From positions 1 to 64,000 of the forward strand of contig JBJMVQ010000039.1 of NCBI GenBank assembly GCA_045810625.1: a DNA stretch of 64,000 bases, written 5' to 3'. Positions 42,516 to 51,260 of the stretch are shown one piece after another; position 1 is the first letter of the stretch, and every line of letters begins with the position of its first letter. A model generated the notes under the pieces. It ran no database searches. It was not told the origin of the DNA and worked only from the letters and a program-made list of their open reading frames with translations. This DNA is from JACQFZ01 sp045810625. GTDB lineage: Bacteria > Pseudomonadota > Gammaproteobacteria > Acidiferrobacterales > Sulfurifustaceae. A program made the position numbers and the translations under genes.

Positions 42516-43655
42516 ATGCACGTTGTTCGTAGCCGCGGCGTACTAGCGCGCCTGATTCACGGTATCCCTCTCGCTCTCGCGCCCGCGTTCGCGGCCGCCG
42601 ATTACGGCATCAACCTTCCAAAGCCCGTCACACCGATCGCCGGCCGCATTTTCGAGCTGCACAACCTGATCTTCTCGATCTGCGTGGTGATCTTCGTGAT
42701 CGTGTTCGCCTTCATGTTTTACTCGATCGTGGTCCATCGAAAGAGCCGCGGTCAGAAGCCGGCGACCTTTCACGACAATACCGCGCTCGAGGTGATTTGG
42801 ACGGTCATCCCGTTCGTCATTCTCGTCGGCATGGCGATTCCTTCGACGGCGACGCTGATTGAAATGTCGGATACCAGCAAAGCCGAGATGACGGTCAAGA
42901 TCACCGGTTATCAATGGAAGTGGAAGTACGACTATCCTGAACAGGATGTGAGCTTCTTCAGCACATTGTCGACGCCGCGCGAGCAGATCGAAGGTAACGC
43001 GCCGAAGAGCGAGACCTACCTGCATGAAGTCGACAATCCGCTGGTGCTGCCGGTCGGCAAGAAGATCCGCTTGCTCATGACCGGCAACGACGTGATTCAC
43101 TCGTGGTGGGTGTCCCAGCTCGGCATCAAGACCGACGCGATTCCAGGCTTCATCAACGAAACCTGGACCCATATCGATCAGCCCGGCGTGTATCGTGGTG
43201 TATGCGCCGAGCTTTGCGGCAAGGACCACGGCTTTATGCCGATCGTCGTGAACGCCGTCACGCAGGAAGAGTTCGACAAATGGGTCGTCGCGCAGAAGCA
43301 GAAGGCTTCGACGGAAGCCGCCGGCGCGACCAAGACCTGGAGCAAGGAAGACCTGATGGCGAAGGGCAAAGAGGTTTACACGCAGTGCGCGGCGTGCCAT
43401 CAACCCGAGGGCAAGGGAATGCCGGGCGTCTTCCCGGCGCTCGCCGGCAGCAAGGTCGCCACGGGGCCGGTCGCGGAGCACATCAAGACCGTGCTGCAAG
43501 GACGTAAGACCGGCAAGTTCCCCGCGCCCATGCCGCCCTTTGGTCCGCAGTTGAGCGACGTCGACATCGCCGCGGTCATTACCTACGAGCGCAACAGCTT
43601 CGGTAACCAGACCGGCGACGTCGTGCAACCCGCGCAGGTCAAGGCCGCGCGCTGA
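42516..43655 (+). CDS. coxB: Cytochrome c oxidase subunit II with fused cytochrome c
   Basis: Electron-entry subunit of a caa3-type terminal oxidase. The 379-residue protein has a signal peptide (LALAPAFAAADYG), two transmembrane helices, the CuA domain (ligands H195, C230, C234, H238, M241 in VIHSWW and CAELCGKDHGFM) and a C-terminal cytochrome c domain with heme motif C291AACH295. The fused heme domain means the enzyme carries its own cytochrome c entry site. It leads the cox operon. Confidence 0.96.
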   Translation: MHVVRSRGVLARLIHGIPLALAPAFAAADYGINLPKPVTPIAGRIFELHNLIFSICVVIFVIVFAFMFYSIVVHRKSRGQKPATFHDNTALEVIWTVIPFVILVGMAIPSTATLIEMSDTSKAEMTVKITGYQWKWKYDYPEQDVSFFSTLSTPREQIEGNAPKSETYLHEVDNPLVLPVGKKIRLLMTGNDVIHSWWVSQLGIKTDAIPGFINETWTHIDQPGVYRGVCAELCGKDHGFMPIVVNAVTQEEFDKWVVAQKQKASTEAAGATKTWSKEDLMAKGKEVYTQCAACHQPEGKGMPGVFPALAGSKVATGPVAEHIKTVLQGRKTGKFPAPMPPFGPQLSDVDIAAVITYERNSFGNQTGDVVQPAQVKAAR

Positions 43656-43686
43656 CGTATAGAAAGGTTCGAGAGGAGAGTTCGCA

Positions 43687-45261
43687 ATGGCAACCGCAGC
43701 CGCACATCATCACGAAGATCATCCGTCGGGCATCACCCGTTGGCTGTTCAGCACCAATCACAAAGACATCGGTACGTTATATCTGCTGTTTTCGCTGGTG
43801 ATGTTCTTCGTGGGCGGCGCGATGGCGCTCGTGATCCGGGCCGAGCTGTTTCAACCCGGTTTGCAGATCGTCAATCCGCATTTCTACAACCAGATGCTGA
43901 CGCTGCACGCGCTGGTGATGATCTTCGGCGTGATCATGCCGGCGTTCGTCGGATTCGCCAACTGGCAGATCCCGCTCATGATCGGCGCGCCCGACATGGC
44001 GCTGCCGCGCATGAACAACTGGTCGTTCTGGATTCTGCCGTTCGCGTTCACGATGCTGCTGTCGACGCTGTTCCTGCAGACCCAGGGCGGCGGACCGGCC
44101 GGCGGCTGGACGCTCTATCCGCCGCTGTCGGTGCAGGGCGGCATCGGCACGGACTTCACCATCCTCTCGATCCATATGATGGGTATCTCTTCGGTGCTCG
44201 GAGCGATCAACGTCATCGCGACCATCCTCAACATGCGCGCACCGGGGATGAACTTGATGAAGTTGCCGCTCTTCGTGTGGAGCTGGCTCATCACCGCGTT
44301 CCTCTTGCTCGGCGCGATGCCGGTCCTCGCCGGCGCGGTCACGATGCTTCTGACCGATCGCCACTTCGGCACGCACTTCTTCGACGCCGCGGGCGGCGGC
44401 GACCCGGTGCTGTTCCAGCACGTGTTCTGGTTCTTCGGGCATCCGGAGGTTTACATCCTCATCCTGCCCGCGTTCGGTCTCATTTCGCAGGTCATTCCGA
44501 CCTTCGCCCGCAAACCCATCTTCGGGTACAACTCGATGGTGTACGCGATCGCGTCCATCGCGTTCCTCTCGCACGTCGTGTGGGCGCATCACATGTTCAC
44601 CGTCGGTATGCCGATGGCGGGCGAGCTCTTCTTCATGTACGCCACGATGCTCATTGCGGTCCCGACCGGCGTTAAGATCTTCAACTGGATCGCGACGATG
44701 TGGCGCGGCGCCATGACGTTCGAAACGCCGATGCTGTTCGCGATCGCGTTCGTGATCCTGTTCACGATCGGCGGTCTTTCGGGGCTCATGCTCGCGATCG
44801 TCCCGGCCGACTTCCAGTACCAGGACACGTACTTCGTTGTCGCGCACTTCCACTACGTGCTCGTGACCGGCGCCGTGCTCGCGATCTTCGCCGCCGCATA
44901 CTACTGGCTGCCGAAATGGACCGGCCATCTGTACAATGAGCGGCTCGGCAAGTGGCATTTCTGGCTGACGATGATCGGCATGAACCTCACGTTCTTCCCG
45001 ATGCATTTCCTCGGCCTCGCCGGCATGCAGCGCCGCGTGCCGGACTACGCGCTGCAGTTCACCGATTTCAACCAGTGGGCGAGCGTCGGCGCCTTCATCT
45101 TCGGCTTCTCGCAGCTTCTGTTCGCGTACTTGGTCGTGCAGACCATCCGCGGCGGCAAGCGCGCGTCGGCACAGGTTTGGGAAGGCGCGAGCGGCCTCGA
45201 ATGGACGCTGTCGTCGCCGCCGCCGTACCACAGCTTCCTGACGCCGCCTGTCGTCAAGTAA
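43687..45261 (+). CDS. coxA: Cytochrome c oxidase subunit I
   Basis: Catalytic subunit holding heme a and the heme a3-CuB site, 524 residues, twelve transmembrane helices. Visible landmarks: MLTLHALVMIFGV (heme a His), WFFGHPEVYILILPAFG (CuB His and cross-linked Tyr), VWAHHMFTVGM (two CuB His), the FNWIATMWRGAM proton-channel Lys/Thr region, and VVAHFHYVL (heme ligands). It begins with an unusual His-rich N-terminus (AAAHHHEDH). A GTG-started 40-codon gene follows after three bases. Confidence 0.97.
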   Translation: MATAAAHHHEDHPSGITRWLFSTNHKDIGTLYLLFSLVMFFVGGAMALVIRAELFQPGLQIVNPHFYNQMLTLHALVMIFGVIMPAFVGFANWQIPLMIGAPDMALPRMNNWSFWILPFAFTMLLSTLFLQTQGGGPAGGWTLYPPLSVQGGIGTDFTILSIHMMGISSVLGAINVIATILNMRAPGMNLMKLPLFVWSWLITAFLLLGAMPVLAGAVTMLLTDRHFGTHFFDAAGGGDPVLFQHVFWFFGHPEVYILILPAFGLISQVIPTFARKPIFGYNSMVYAIASIAFLSHVVWAHHMFTVGMPMAGELFFMYATMLIAVPTGVKIFNWIATMWRGAMTFETPMLFAIAFVILFTIGGLSGLMLAIVPADFQYQDTYFVVAHFHYVLVTGAVLAIFAAAYYWLPKWTGHLYNERLGKWHFWLTMIGMNLTFFPMHFLGLAGMQRRVPDYALQFTDFNQWASVGAFIFGFSQLLFAYLVVQTIRGGKRASAQVWEGASGLEWTLSSPPPYHSFLTPPVVK

Positions 45262-45264
45262 GCG

Positions 45265-45387
45265 GTGGAGCAGGCGGTGGCCGGTGACATCGATCAGCGT
45301 ACGCGGCGGCGGATTTGGATCACCGTCGCCGTCACCGGCGCCATTGCACTCGGGTATTACGTCGCGGCGTTAATTCGGTTTCTGTGA
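45265..45387 (+). CDS. Small single-span protein between coxA and ctaG
   Basis: A 40-residue gene starting at GTG, with a charged start (VEQAVAGDIDQRTRRRIW) and one transmembrane helix (ITVAVTGAIALGYYVAALI). Its TGA overlaps the ctaG ATG. The place between coxA and ctaG fits the short cytochrome oxidase assembly proteins found there in betaproteobacteria. No motif allows a firmer call; the coding nature rests on position, overlap and a neat membrane helix. Confidence 0.6.
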   Translation: MEQAVAGDIDQRTRRRIWITVAVTGAIALGYYVAALIRFL

Positions 45388-45992
45388 TGTCTGGGACGGA
45401 GAAAGCGAGCGTTAACCGGCGGACCGCTGCGAAGGCGGCGGTCATCGCCGCGGGGATGTTCGGCTTCGGCTATCTGCTCGTGCCGCTCTACGATCTCGCG
45501 TGTCAGGTGGCCGGACTGAACGGCAAAACCGGACGCCTGGAGGCGACGGCGGCGCAAGCGGAAAGCGCTCCGATTGCGCGCACCGTGACGGTCGAATTCA
45601 CCGGCAACGCCACGAGCGGCCTGCCGTGGGAGTTTCGCCCGCTCACCAAACGCATCGAGGTGCATCCGGGCGAGACCGTGACCGTGAGCTATTACGTGCG
45701 CAATGCCGCCGATGAGCCGATCACCGGGCAGGCAATTCCGAGTGTCGCACCGTCGCAAGCCGCGCCGCACTTCAAGAAAATCGAATGCTTTTGTTTCAGT
45801 CAGCAGCACCTGAACGCCGGCGAAGCGCGGGAGATGCCGGTGCGCTTCACCGTGCTCCCTGACCTCGCGCCTGAGGTTCAGACCATCACGCTGTCGTACG
45901 CGTTCTTCAACGTCGACAAGACGTCGGCGCGCAAGTACGGCGGCGACACGGCGACGGAGCAACACGCGCATCACCCTGGCGAACACGGTTAA
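45387..45992 (+). CDS. ctaG: Cytochrome c oxidase assembly protein CtaG/Cox11
   Basis: Membrane-anchored copper chaperone that delivers CuB to subunit I. In 201 residues it has a transmembrane helix (AAKAAVIAAGMFGFGYLLVPLYDLACQVAGLNG) and the periplasmic domain with the copper-binding KKIECFCFSQQ and FTVLPDLAPEVQTITLSYAFF. Length and motifs are standard. The start overlaps the stop of the 40-residue gene. Confidence 0.95.
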   Translation: MSGTEKASVNRRTAAKAAVIAAGMFGFGYLLVPLYDLACQVAGLNGKTGRLEATAAQAESAPIARTVTVEFTGNATSGLPWEFRPLTKRIEVHPGETVTVSYYVRNAADEPITGQAIPSVAPSQAAPHFKKIECFCFSQQHLNAGEAREMPVRFTVLPDLAPEVQTITLSYAFFNVDKTSARKYGGDTATEQHAHHPGEHG

Positions 45993-46027
45993 TGGTCAAA
46001 CTAGCAACTCGAAAGGGGATTGTTCCA

Positions 46028-46903
46028 ATGGCAACTGCACACGGCAGCTATTACCTGCCCAACCCGAGCCCTTGGCCCATCGTGACGTCGGCGGGGTTGT
46101 TCCTGCTGGCGCTCGGTACGGTTCTTACCATCAACGGCATTCAGCTCGGTCCGTGGCTGATGCTGGGCGGCGCCGTGGTGATCATCGGCATGATGTTCAG
46201 TTGGTTCGGACAGGTGATTGGCGAGAGCGAAGGCGGCATTTACAACGCGCAGGTCGATCGTTCGTTCCGCTGGGGCATGGCGTGGTTCATTTTCTCCGAA
46301 GTCATGTTCTTCGCGGCGTTCTTCGGCGCGCTGTTCTACGTCCGCCACTACGCGATCGACTGGATCGGCGCGAACGATCTGCTCTGGCCCGGCTACGACG
46401 CCACGTGGCCGACCGCCGGTCCGAAGGGTCCGATTCCGATTCCGCCCGGCAGCTTACCGGGCCCGGGGCAGTTCACGCCGATGGGTGCGTGGGGCATCCC
46501 GGCGCTCAACACACTCATTCTTCTCAGCTCCGGCGCGACCGTGACGTGGGCGCACTGGGGTTTGCTCAAGGATAACCGCGCGCAGCTCATCACGGGCTTG
46601 TTCCTGACGGTCGCGCTCGGCATTACCTTCCTTGGGTTTCAAGCCTTCGAATACGCGCACGCCTACACGGAGCTCGGGCTTACCCTGAAAACCGGTATCT
46701 ACGGCACGACATTCTTCATGCTTACCGGTTTCCACGGGTTTCACGTGACGATGGGCACCATCATGTTGATCGTGATTCTGGTGCGCTCGCTGAAAGGCCA
46801 TTTTCGGCCGGACCATCACTTCGGTTTCGAAGCGGTCGCCTGGTACTGGCACTTCGTCGACGTCGTCTGGTTGTTTCTCTTCATCTTCGTTTACTGGCTG
46901 TAA
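46028..46903 (+). CDS. coxC: Cytochrome c oxidase subunit III
   Basis: Seven-helix stabilising subunit, 291 residues. Features: MATAHGSYYLPNPSPWPIVTSAGLFLLALG, WGMAWFIFSEVMFFAAFFGALFYVRHYA, GLTLKTGIYGTTFFMLTGFHGFHVTMGTIML and AVAWYWHFVDVVWLFLFIFVYW at the C-terminus. ATG 46028 is chosen over 45992 for its AAAGGGGA site and the conserved N-terminus. A good terminator follows at 46924. Confidence 0.95.
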   Translation: MATAHGSYYLPNPSPWPIVTSAGLFLLALGTVLTINGIQLGPWLMLGGAVVIIGMMFSWFGQVIGESEGGIYNAQVDRSFRWGMAWFIFSEVMFFAAFFGALFYVRHYAIDWIGANDLLWPGYDATWPTAGPKGPIPIPPGSLPGPGQFTPMGAWGIPALNTLILLSSGATVTWAHWGLLKDNRAQLITGLFLTVALGITFLGFQAFEYAHAYTELGLTLKTGIYGTTFFMLTGFHGFHVTMGTIMLIVILVRSLKGHFRPDHHFGFEAVAWYWHFVDVVWLFLFIFVYWL

Positions 46904-46923
46904 ACGAAAGCGTCGAGAAGAAG

Positions 46924-46953
46924 AAGGCGTCGCCCTGGGGCGGCGCCTTTTTT
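46924..46953 (+). terminator. Intrinsic terminator after coxC
   Basis: Arms AAGGCGTCGCC and GGCGGCGCCTT (one T-G pair) with loop CTGG, followed by further T residues. It ends the coxB-A-small ORF-ctaG-coxC operon just before the oppositely oriented DUF2909 gene. Confidence 0.8.
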
Positions 46954-46967
46954 CGTTGCGGCACGCG

Positions 46968-47174
46968 TTACCGCAGTCCCTGCGGCGGGATGATCCCGAA
47001 GTAGAGGCCCGCCATCAGCAACAGGAACAGCGTCAGCGACAGGCCGATGCGCCATGTGAGCGCTTTGGCGGTCCCGCGCGAACGCCCGTCGCCCCGAAAC
47101 AGGAGCACGAGGGCGGAGAAGAGGCTCACGAATATGAGCACGAGCATCAGGACGATGAAGCCTTTGATCAGCAT
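46968..47174 (-). CDS. DUF2909 twin-transmembrane protein
   Basis: A 68-residue protein with two transmembrane helices (IVLMLVLIFVSLFSALVLLF and IGLSLTLFLLLMAGLYFGII) joined by a basic loop (RGDGRSRGTAKALTWR) and a short C-terminal tail. It fits the DUF2909 family, commonly found between coxC and SURF1 in betaproteobacteria and on the opposite strand, as here. Its function is unknown; a link with oxidase assembly is by location only. Confidence 0.78.
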   Translation of the reverse strand: MLIKGFIVLMLVLIFVSLFSALVLLFRGDGRSRGTAKALTWRIGLSLTLFLLLMAGLYFGIIPPQGLR

Positions 47175-47281
47175 GTCGCCTCCGGGCGCGCGGACAAATC
47201 GCGATTATACTTAAACGCATCACCCGGCAATCGATCCGATCGAGAGCGCGTCGCGTAAACCCGAGACCCGCATTACCGTTC

Positions 47282-48061
47282 ATGCCGAGACGAAACGCAC
47301 CCGGCAGCCGCTCTGCGCGGCGCGCGCCGTTACTCGCTACCCGCCGGATCGCCGTCGGTCTCGTCCTGGCGTTGCTCGGCGTCGCGCTGTTCTGTGCCCT
47401 CGGCGCGTGGCAGCTGCAACGCGCCGACGAAAAGCGCGCGCTGCAAGCAGTGTATGACCGGCGTACTGCACAATTGCCGATTCTGCTCACCTCAACCGTT
47501 CTCCCCGCCGAGGCGCTGCAATATTTCCGCGTCGAGGCGAGCGGGTTCTATGAGCGCGGCTACCAGTTACTGCTCGACAACCGCGCGCACCACGGCGTTC
47601 CGGGCTTCGAAGTCGTGACGCCGCTGCGTATCGCGGGGAGCGACACGCGCGTGCTGGTGAATCGCGGCTGGGTGCCGCTCGGGGCCGATCGAACGCAGCC
47701 GCCGGTTGTCGATCCTCCCGCCGAACGAGTCGTCGTACGAGGTGTCGCCGTGATCCCGCGCGTCGGCTTTCAGCTGGGTGCTCCGGATCCGCTTCGGCGC
47801 GAAGGCGCGACGGTGTGGCAGCAGCTCGATCTCGCGCGTTACGTTGCGGAGACGCGCTTTAAGCTGCAGCCGATCGTGATATTGCTCGATCCGCAGAGCC
47901 CGGCCGGCGGTTACACACGCGAATGGGGCCGGCTCGACGCGGGCATCGCCGTTCACCAGAGCTACGCGCTTCAGTGGTTCGCGTTAGCCGCCGCCGTCGT
48001 AATTTCGTACGGCGTATGGGCGGTGCGCCGGGTTCGGCGCGGCCGCGGAGGTGTGGCATGA
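47282..48061 (+). CDS. SURF1-family cytochrome oxidase assembly protein
   Basis: A 259-residue inner-membrane protein with two helices (VGLVLALLGVALFCALGAWQLQRADEKRALQ and the C-terminal FALAAAVVISYGVWAVRRV) around a periplasmic domain with the SURF1 signatures YQLLLDNRAHHGVPGFEVVTPLRI, VLVNRGWVPLG and the QLDLARYVAE block. SURF1 proteins assist heme a insertion. It overlaps the next gene (ATGA), starting the assembly-factor operon. Confidence 0.9.
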   Translation: MPRRNAPGSRSARRAPLLATRRIAVGLVLALLGVALFCALGAWQLQRADEKRALQAVYDRRTAQLPILLTSTVLPAEALQYFRVEASGFYERGYQLLLDNRAHHGVPGFEVVTPLRIAGSDTRVLVNRGWVPLGADRTQPPVVDPPAERVVVRGVAVIPRVGFQLGAPDPLRREGATVWQQLDLARYVAETRFKLQPIVILLDPQSPAGGYTREWGRLDAGIAVHQSYALQWFALAAAVVISYGVWAVRRVRRGRGGVA

Positions 48062-48672
48062 GCGTTCCGCCGGGCGCGGCCCGCCCCAAGGTCTGGGTTC
48101 TGTTCGCGCTGCTTGCACTGTTCCTCACCGGCATCGTCGTTTCATTCGTGCTGATCGCGACCGGATGGCGCCCGACCACCACGAAAAATTACGGCGAGCT
48201 CGTGCAGCCGCCGCGACCGGTCCGCGACGTCGCGCTCTACGATGCCGACGGCCGGACCGTGCCATTCAGCCGTTATAAAGGAAAATGGACGCTGCTCTAC
48301 TTCGGGCCGGCCGAGTGCCTCACGCCCTGTACCGGCAATTTGTACAAGATGCGTCAGGTCGTGGCGGCCCAGGGGGACGATGCGCATCGCGTGCAGCGCG
48401 TGTTCGTCGTGACCGATCCGAAAGCGCGCGACATGCTGCGCTACACGCTCGCCGATTATCCCGGGATGGACGTGCTCTTCGGTGCGCCGGAATCGCTGCG
48501 CGAGCTGGCCGCTTCGTTCAGCTTGCCGGTTGGCACGCCGCTCGAGGGTCTGCATCGCCTGTACGTGATCGACCCGCTCGGTAATTTCATGATGAGCTAT
48601 CCGGCCGACGCCGATCCAACACGCATCAACAAGGACGTTAAGCTGCTGCTTCGCGCCTCGCACATCGGATGA
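48058..48672 (+). CDS. Sco-like membrane-anchored thioredoxin-fold protein
   Basis: A 204-residue protein with one N-terminal transmembrane helix (WVLFALLALFLTGIVVSFVLIATGW) and a thioredoxin-like domain. The motif GPAECLTPCTGNLYKMRQV has the CxxxC copper/thiol pair of Sco proteins, and LEGLHRLYVIDPLGNFM has the likely third ligand His. The sequence around it is otherwise divergent from canonical Sco. It lies between SURF1 and ctaA, while a canonical Sco sits further down at 50636. Copper delivery to oxidase is inference. Confidence 0.75.
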   Translation: MSVPPGAARPKVWVLFALLALFLTGIVVSFVLIATGWRPTTTKNYGELVQPPRPVRDVALYDADGRTVPFSRYKGKWTLLYFGPAECLTPCTGNLYKMRQVVAAQGDDAHRVQRVFVVTDPKARDMLRYTLADYPGMDVLFGAPESLRELAASFSLPVGTPLEGLHRLYVIDPLGNFMMSYPADADPTRINKDVKLLLRASHIG

Positions 48673-49670
48673 TCTTGAGCCAGACAAAACCGGCGCGGTT
48701 CTTCCGCACGGCGCTCGCGGCCGCGTTCTTCGCGCTTGCGAGCGTCGTCTTCAGCGCCTACGTGCGCCTATCGGAAGCCGGTATCGGCTGCCCGGAAGGC
48801 CCGGCGTGCACGGCGCAGCCACTCACGCCGTCAGCGGTGCAGCAGGCGACGAGCCGCCATCATGAGCGGAGCCAGCGCGCGTGGCAGGACATGGTAACGC
48901 GCTACATCGCGGGCGCGCTGGGGCTGCTCCTCATCCGCCTGACGGTGCTCGGCTGGCAGCTGCGCCGCCGCCCGGGCCAGCAGGTCGTGGTGCCGGTGCT
49001 CACGCTGTTCGCCGTGTTCGGGCTCACCGGCGTCAACGTCTTCACCATCGACCTGCAATCGAAGCCGCTCGTGATGATGATCCAATTTCTCGGCAGCCTC
49101 ACGGTGCTGGTGTTTCTCTGGTGGATCGTGCTGCGCGAACAGCGGCTGTTCCGCTCGGTTCCCGTGACGCCGATCGTACGTTCGTTGCGCAGCCGCGCGA
49201 TCGCCGCGCTATGCTTCGGGATGCTCGCAATGCTGCTCGGCGCCTGGTCGATGGTGAACTACGCCGGGCCGGCGTGCCCCGATTTCCCAACTTGCCAGGG
49301 CGATTATTGGCCCGACGCCGATTTCGTCGAAGGTTTGCTGCGTTGGCACGGCGAAGGATTGCGTTACGACCGTACCGAGCTCGACTTGAGCTCGGCTGCG
49401 GCGATTCATCTTGCTCATCGCGCCGCGGCCTTCATGGCGTTGTTGTATCTCGGCTGGCTGTCGTTGCATCTGGTGCGCGTCGGCCTGCGCGACAGTGTCT
49501 TCCGCTATGGCTTGTTATTGCTCGTGATGCTATCGTTCGCGACCGCGCTCGGCATCATCGAGTCGCTCGGCGGCTTTTCGCTGCTCGCGGCCGTCGGGCA
49601 CAACGCCGCTACGGTGATTTTGCTGCTGACATTGGTTACGCTCTACCACGTCCTGCGTGCGCCCCGATAA
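48669..49670 (+). CDS. ctaA: Heme A synthase (COX15/CtaA)
   Basis: Inner-membrane enzyme oxidising heme O to heme A. The 333-residue protein has about eight helices in two related bundles, with FSAYVRLSEAGIGCPEGPACTAQPLTP, MVNYAGPACPDFPTCQGDYWP (paired Cys) and IHLAHRAAAFMALLYLGW (heme His) typical of the COX15 family. The start overlaps the previous stop, and ctaB starts right after its stop. Confidence 0.92.
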   Translation: MILSQTKPARFFRTALAAAFFALASVVFSAYVRLSEAGIGCPEGPACTAQPLTPSAVQQATSRHHERSQRAWQDMVTRYIAGALGLLLIRLTVLGWQLRRRPGQQVVVPVLTLFAVFGLTGVNVFTIDLQSKPLVMMIQFLGSLTVLVFLWWIVLREQRLFRSVPVTPIVRSLRSRAIAALCFGMLAMLLGAWSMVNYAGPACPDFPTCQGDYWPDADFVEGLLRWHGEGLRYDRTELDLSSAAAIHLAHRAAAFMALLYLGWLSLHLVRVGLRDSVFRYGLLLLVMLSFATALGIIESLGGFSLLAAVGHNAATVILLLTLVTLYHVLRAPR

Positions 49671-50627
49671 ATGAAGACTGACACTTCCACATCCGCTTCT
49701 TCGCGTCCCTATACCGTGTCCGTGCAACGTTCGCGTGTCCTCGCCCGCGAATATTTCGAGCTTACGAAGCCGCGTGTCGTCGCGCTCATCGTCTTCACCG
49801 CCATCGTCGGCATGTTCCTGTCGTCGCCGGGGCTGCTGCCGCTCGGTCCGTTCCTCTTCGGGACGCTCGGCATCGCCGCGGCAGCCGGGTCCGCAGCGGC
49901 GTTCAATCACGTGCTCGACCGTTCGAGCGATGCCGTCATGGCTCGCACGCGCGCACGGCCGCTGCCCACCGGACAACTGACGACGCGCGGCGCACTCGTG
50001 TTCGCGGTGCTCCTCGGCGTCTTTTCGATGGTACTGCTGTTCGTCGGTGTGAACGCGTTGACCGCGGTGTTGGCGTTCGCGTCGCTCATCGGTTATTCGG
50101 TGATCTACACCGTCTTCTTGAAGCGCGCGACGCCGCAAAACATCGTCATCGGCGGCGCCGCCGGCGCCGCTCCGCCGGTACTCGGCTGGACCGCTATCAC
50201 CGGAGAAATCTCCGCCGACGCGCTGCTGCTTTTTCTCATCATCTTCGTCTGGACGCCGCCGCATTTTTGGGCGCTCGCCCTGTATCGGCGCGAGGAATAT
50301 GCCAAGGTCGGCATTCCGATGCTGCCGGTTACGCACGGGCCCGAATTCACCCGGCTGCACGTGCTCCTTTACACCGTGCTGCTCGCCGCGGTAACGCTGC
50401 TGCCGTTCACCACGCGCATGAGCGGTTGGTTCTATCTGATCGGCATCGTGCCGCTCAACGCAATCTTCCTGTATTTCGCGTGGAAGCTTTATCGCGACTA
50501 CAGCGACGCGCTCGCGCGCCGCACGTTTCGCTATTCGATCGAATATCTGGCGCTGGCGTTCGCGCTGCTGTTGGCCGATCACTACGGCACCGCGATCCGC
50601 GAGGCGTTGCATTCGGCATTGTATTGA
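49671..50627 (+). CDS. ctaB: Protoheme IX farnesyltransferase (heme O synthase)
   Basis: UbiA-family prenyltransferase converting heme B to heme O. In 318 residues: nine helices, KPRVVALIVFTAIVGMFLSSPG, the prenyl-diphosphate/Mg motif AAAFNHVLDRSSDAVMARTRARPLPTG and the second motif YTVFLKRATPQNIVIGGAAGAAPPVLGW; also TPPHFWALALYRREEYAKVGIPMLPV. All are standard. It supplies the substrate of CtaA immediately upstream. Confidence 0.95.
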   Translation: MKTDTSTSASSRPYTVSVQRSRVLAREYFELTKPRVVALIVFTAIVGMFLSSPGLLPLGPFLFGTLGIAAAAGSAAAFNHVLDRSSDAVMARTRARPLPTGQLTTRGALVFAVLLGVFSMVLLFVGVNALTAVLAFASLIGYSVIYTVFLKRATPQNIVIGGAAGAAPPVLGWTAITGEISADALLLFLIIFVWTPPHFWALALYRREEYAKVGIPMLPVTHGPEFTRLHVLLYTVLLAAVTLLPFTTRMSGWFYLIGIVPLNAIFLYFAWKLYRDYSDALARRTFRYSIEYLALAFALLLADHYGTAIREALHSALY

Positions 50628-50635
50628 GCGTTCCC

Positions 50636-51226
50636 ATGATCCGGCGTTGTCTACAATGGTCTGTCGCTCTGCTGCTGGCGGCTGCCGTTGCCTGCTCGCC
50701 GACAAAACCCGAATTCAAAGGCGCGGATATCACGGGCGTCGATTGGGGTGGCGACGTGCGGTTGCAGGCGCACACGGGCAACGAGGTGTCGACCGCGGAT
50801 TTTCGCGGCAAAGTTTTGGTGCTTTTCTTCGGTTACACGCATTGCCCCGACATTTGCGCGCCGACGCTCGCGAAACTGGCCGCCGTTCGCAAAGAGCTGG
50901 GGAGCGACGGCCACCGGCTTCAAGTGCTATTCATTACCGTCGATCCCGCGCACGACAACGCGGCGCAACTTGCCGGATTCGTTCCCAAGTTCGATCCGTC
51001 CTTTATCGGGCTGACCGGAACGCCGGAACAGCTCGCTGCGGTCGCGCGTGCGCACAAAGTCGCCTACACCCCGGGATCGGACCCGGAGCAGGTGGAGCAT
51101 TCGAGCGGCATCCTCGTTAAGGACGGGAACGGCAAGCTGCGGCTGCTCTGGCAGAACAATACATCGGTAAGCGACATGACGCACGACGTGCGCCTGTTGC
51201 TGCAACCGACGGTCGCCTCGAAGTAA
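50636..51226 (+). CDS. Copper chaperone Sco (SenC/PrrC family)
   Basis: A 196-residue lipoprotein-type Sco protein. The signal peptide ends in a lipobox (LLLAAAVACSP); the thioredoxin fold has the Cu-binding CPDICAPTLAKLA (CxxxC), DPAHDNAAQL and the third ligand His in VEHSSGILVKD. Sco proteins load CuA of subunit II. It follows ctaB after 8 bases and ends the oxidase assembly operon; the next gene, CULT, is convergent. Confidence 0.93.
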   Translation: MIRRCLQWSVALLLAAAVACSPTKPEFKGADITGVDWGGDVRLQAHTGNEVSTADFRGKVLVLFFGYTHCPDICAPTLAKLAAVRKELGSDGHRLQVLFITVDPAHDNAAQLAGFVPKFDPSFIGLTGTPEQLAAVARAHKVAYTPGSDPEQVEHSSGILVKDGNGKLRLLWQNNTSVSDMTHDVRLLLQPTVASK

Positions 51227-51260
51227 GCCTTTCGCGCCTCCTGTGTTCGAGCGAGCGGGC

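Noticed and set aside
43777..45231. Long open frame antisense to coxA (484 codons)
   Set aside because: It lies wholly inside coxA on the other strand; the Arg/His/Glu-rich product with no domain is the usual shadow of a GC-rich membrane-protein gene.
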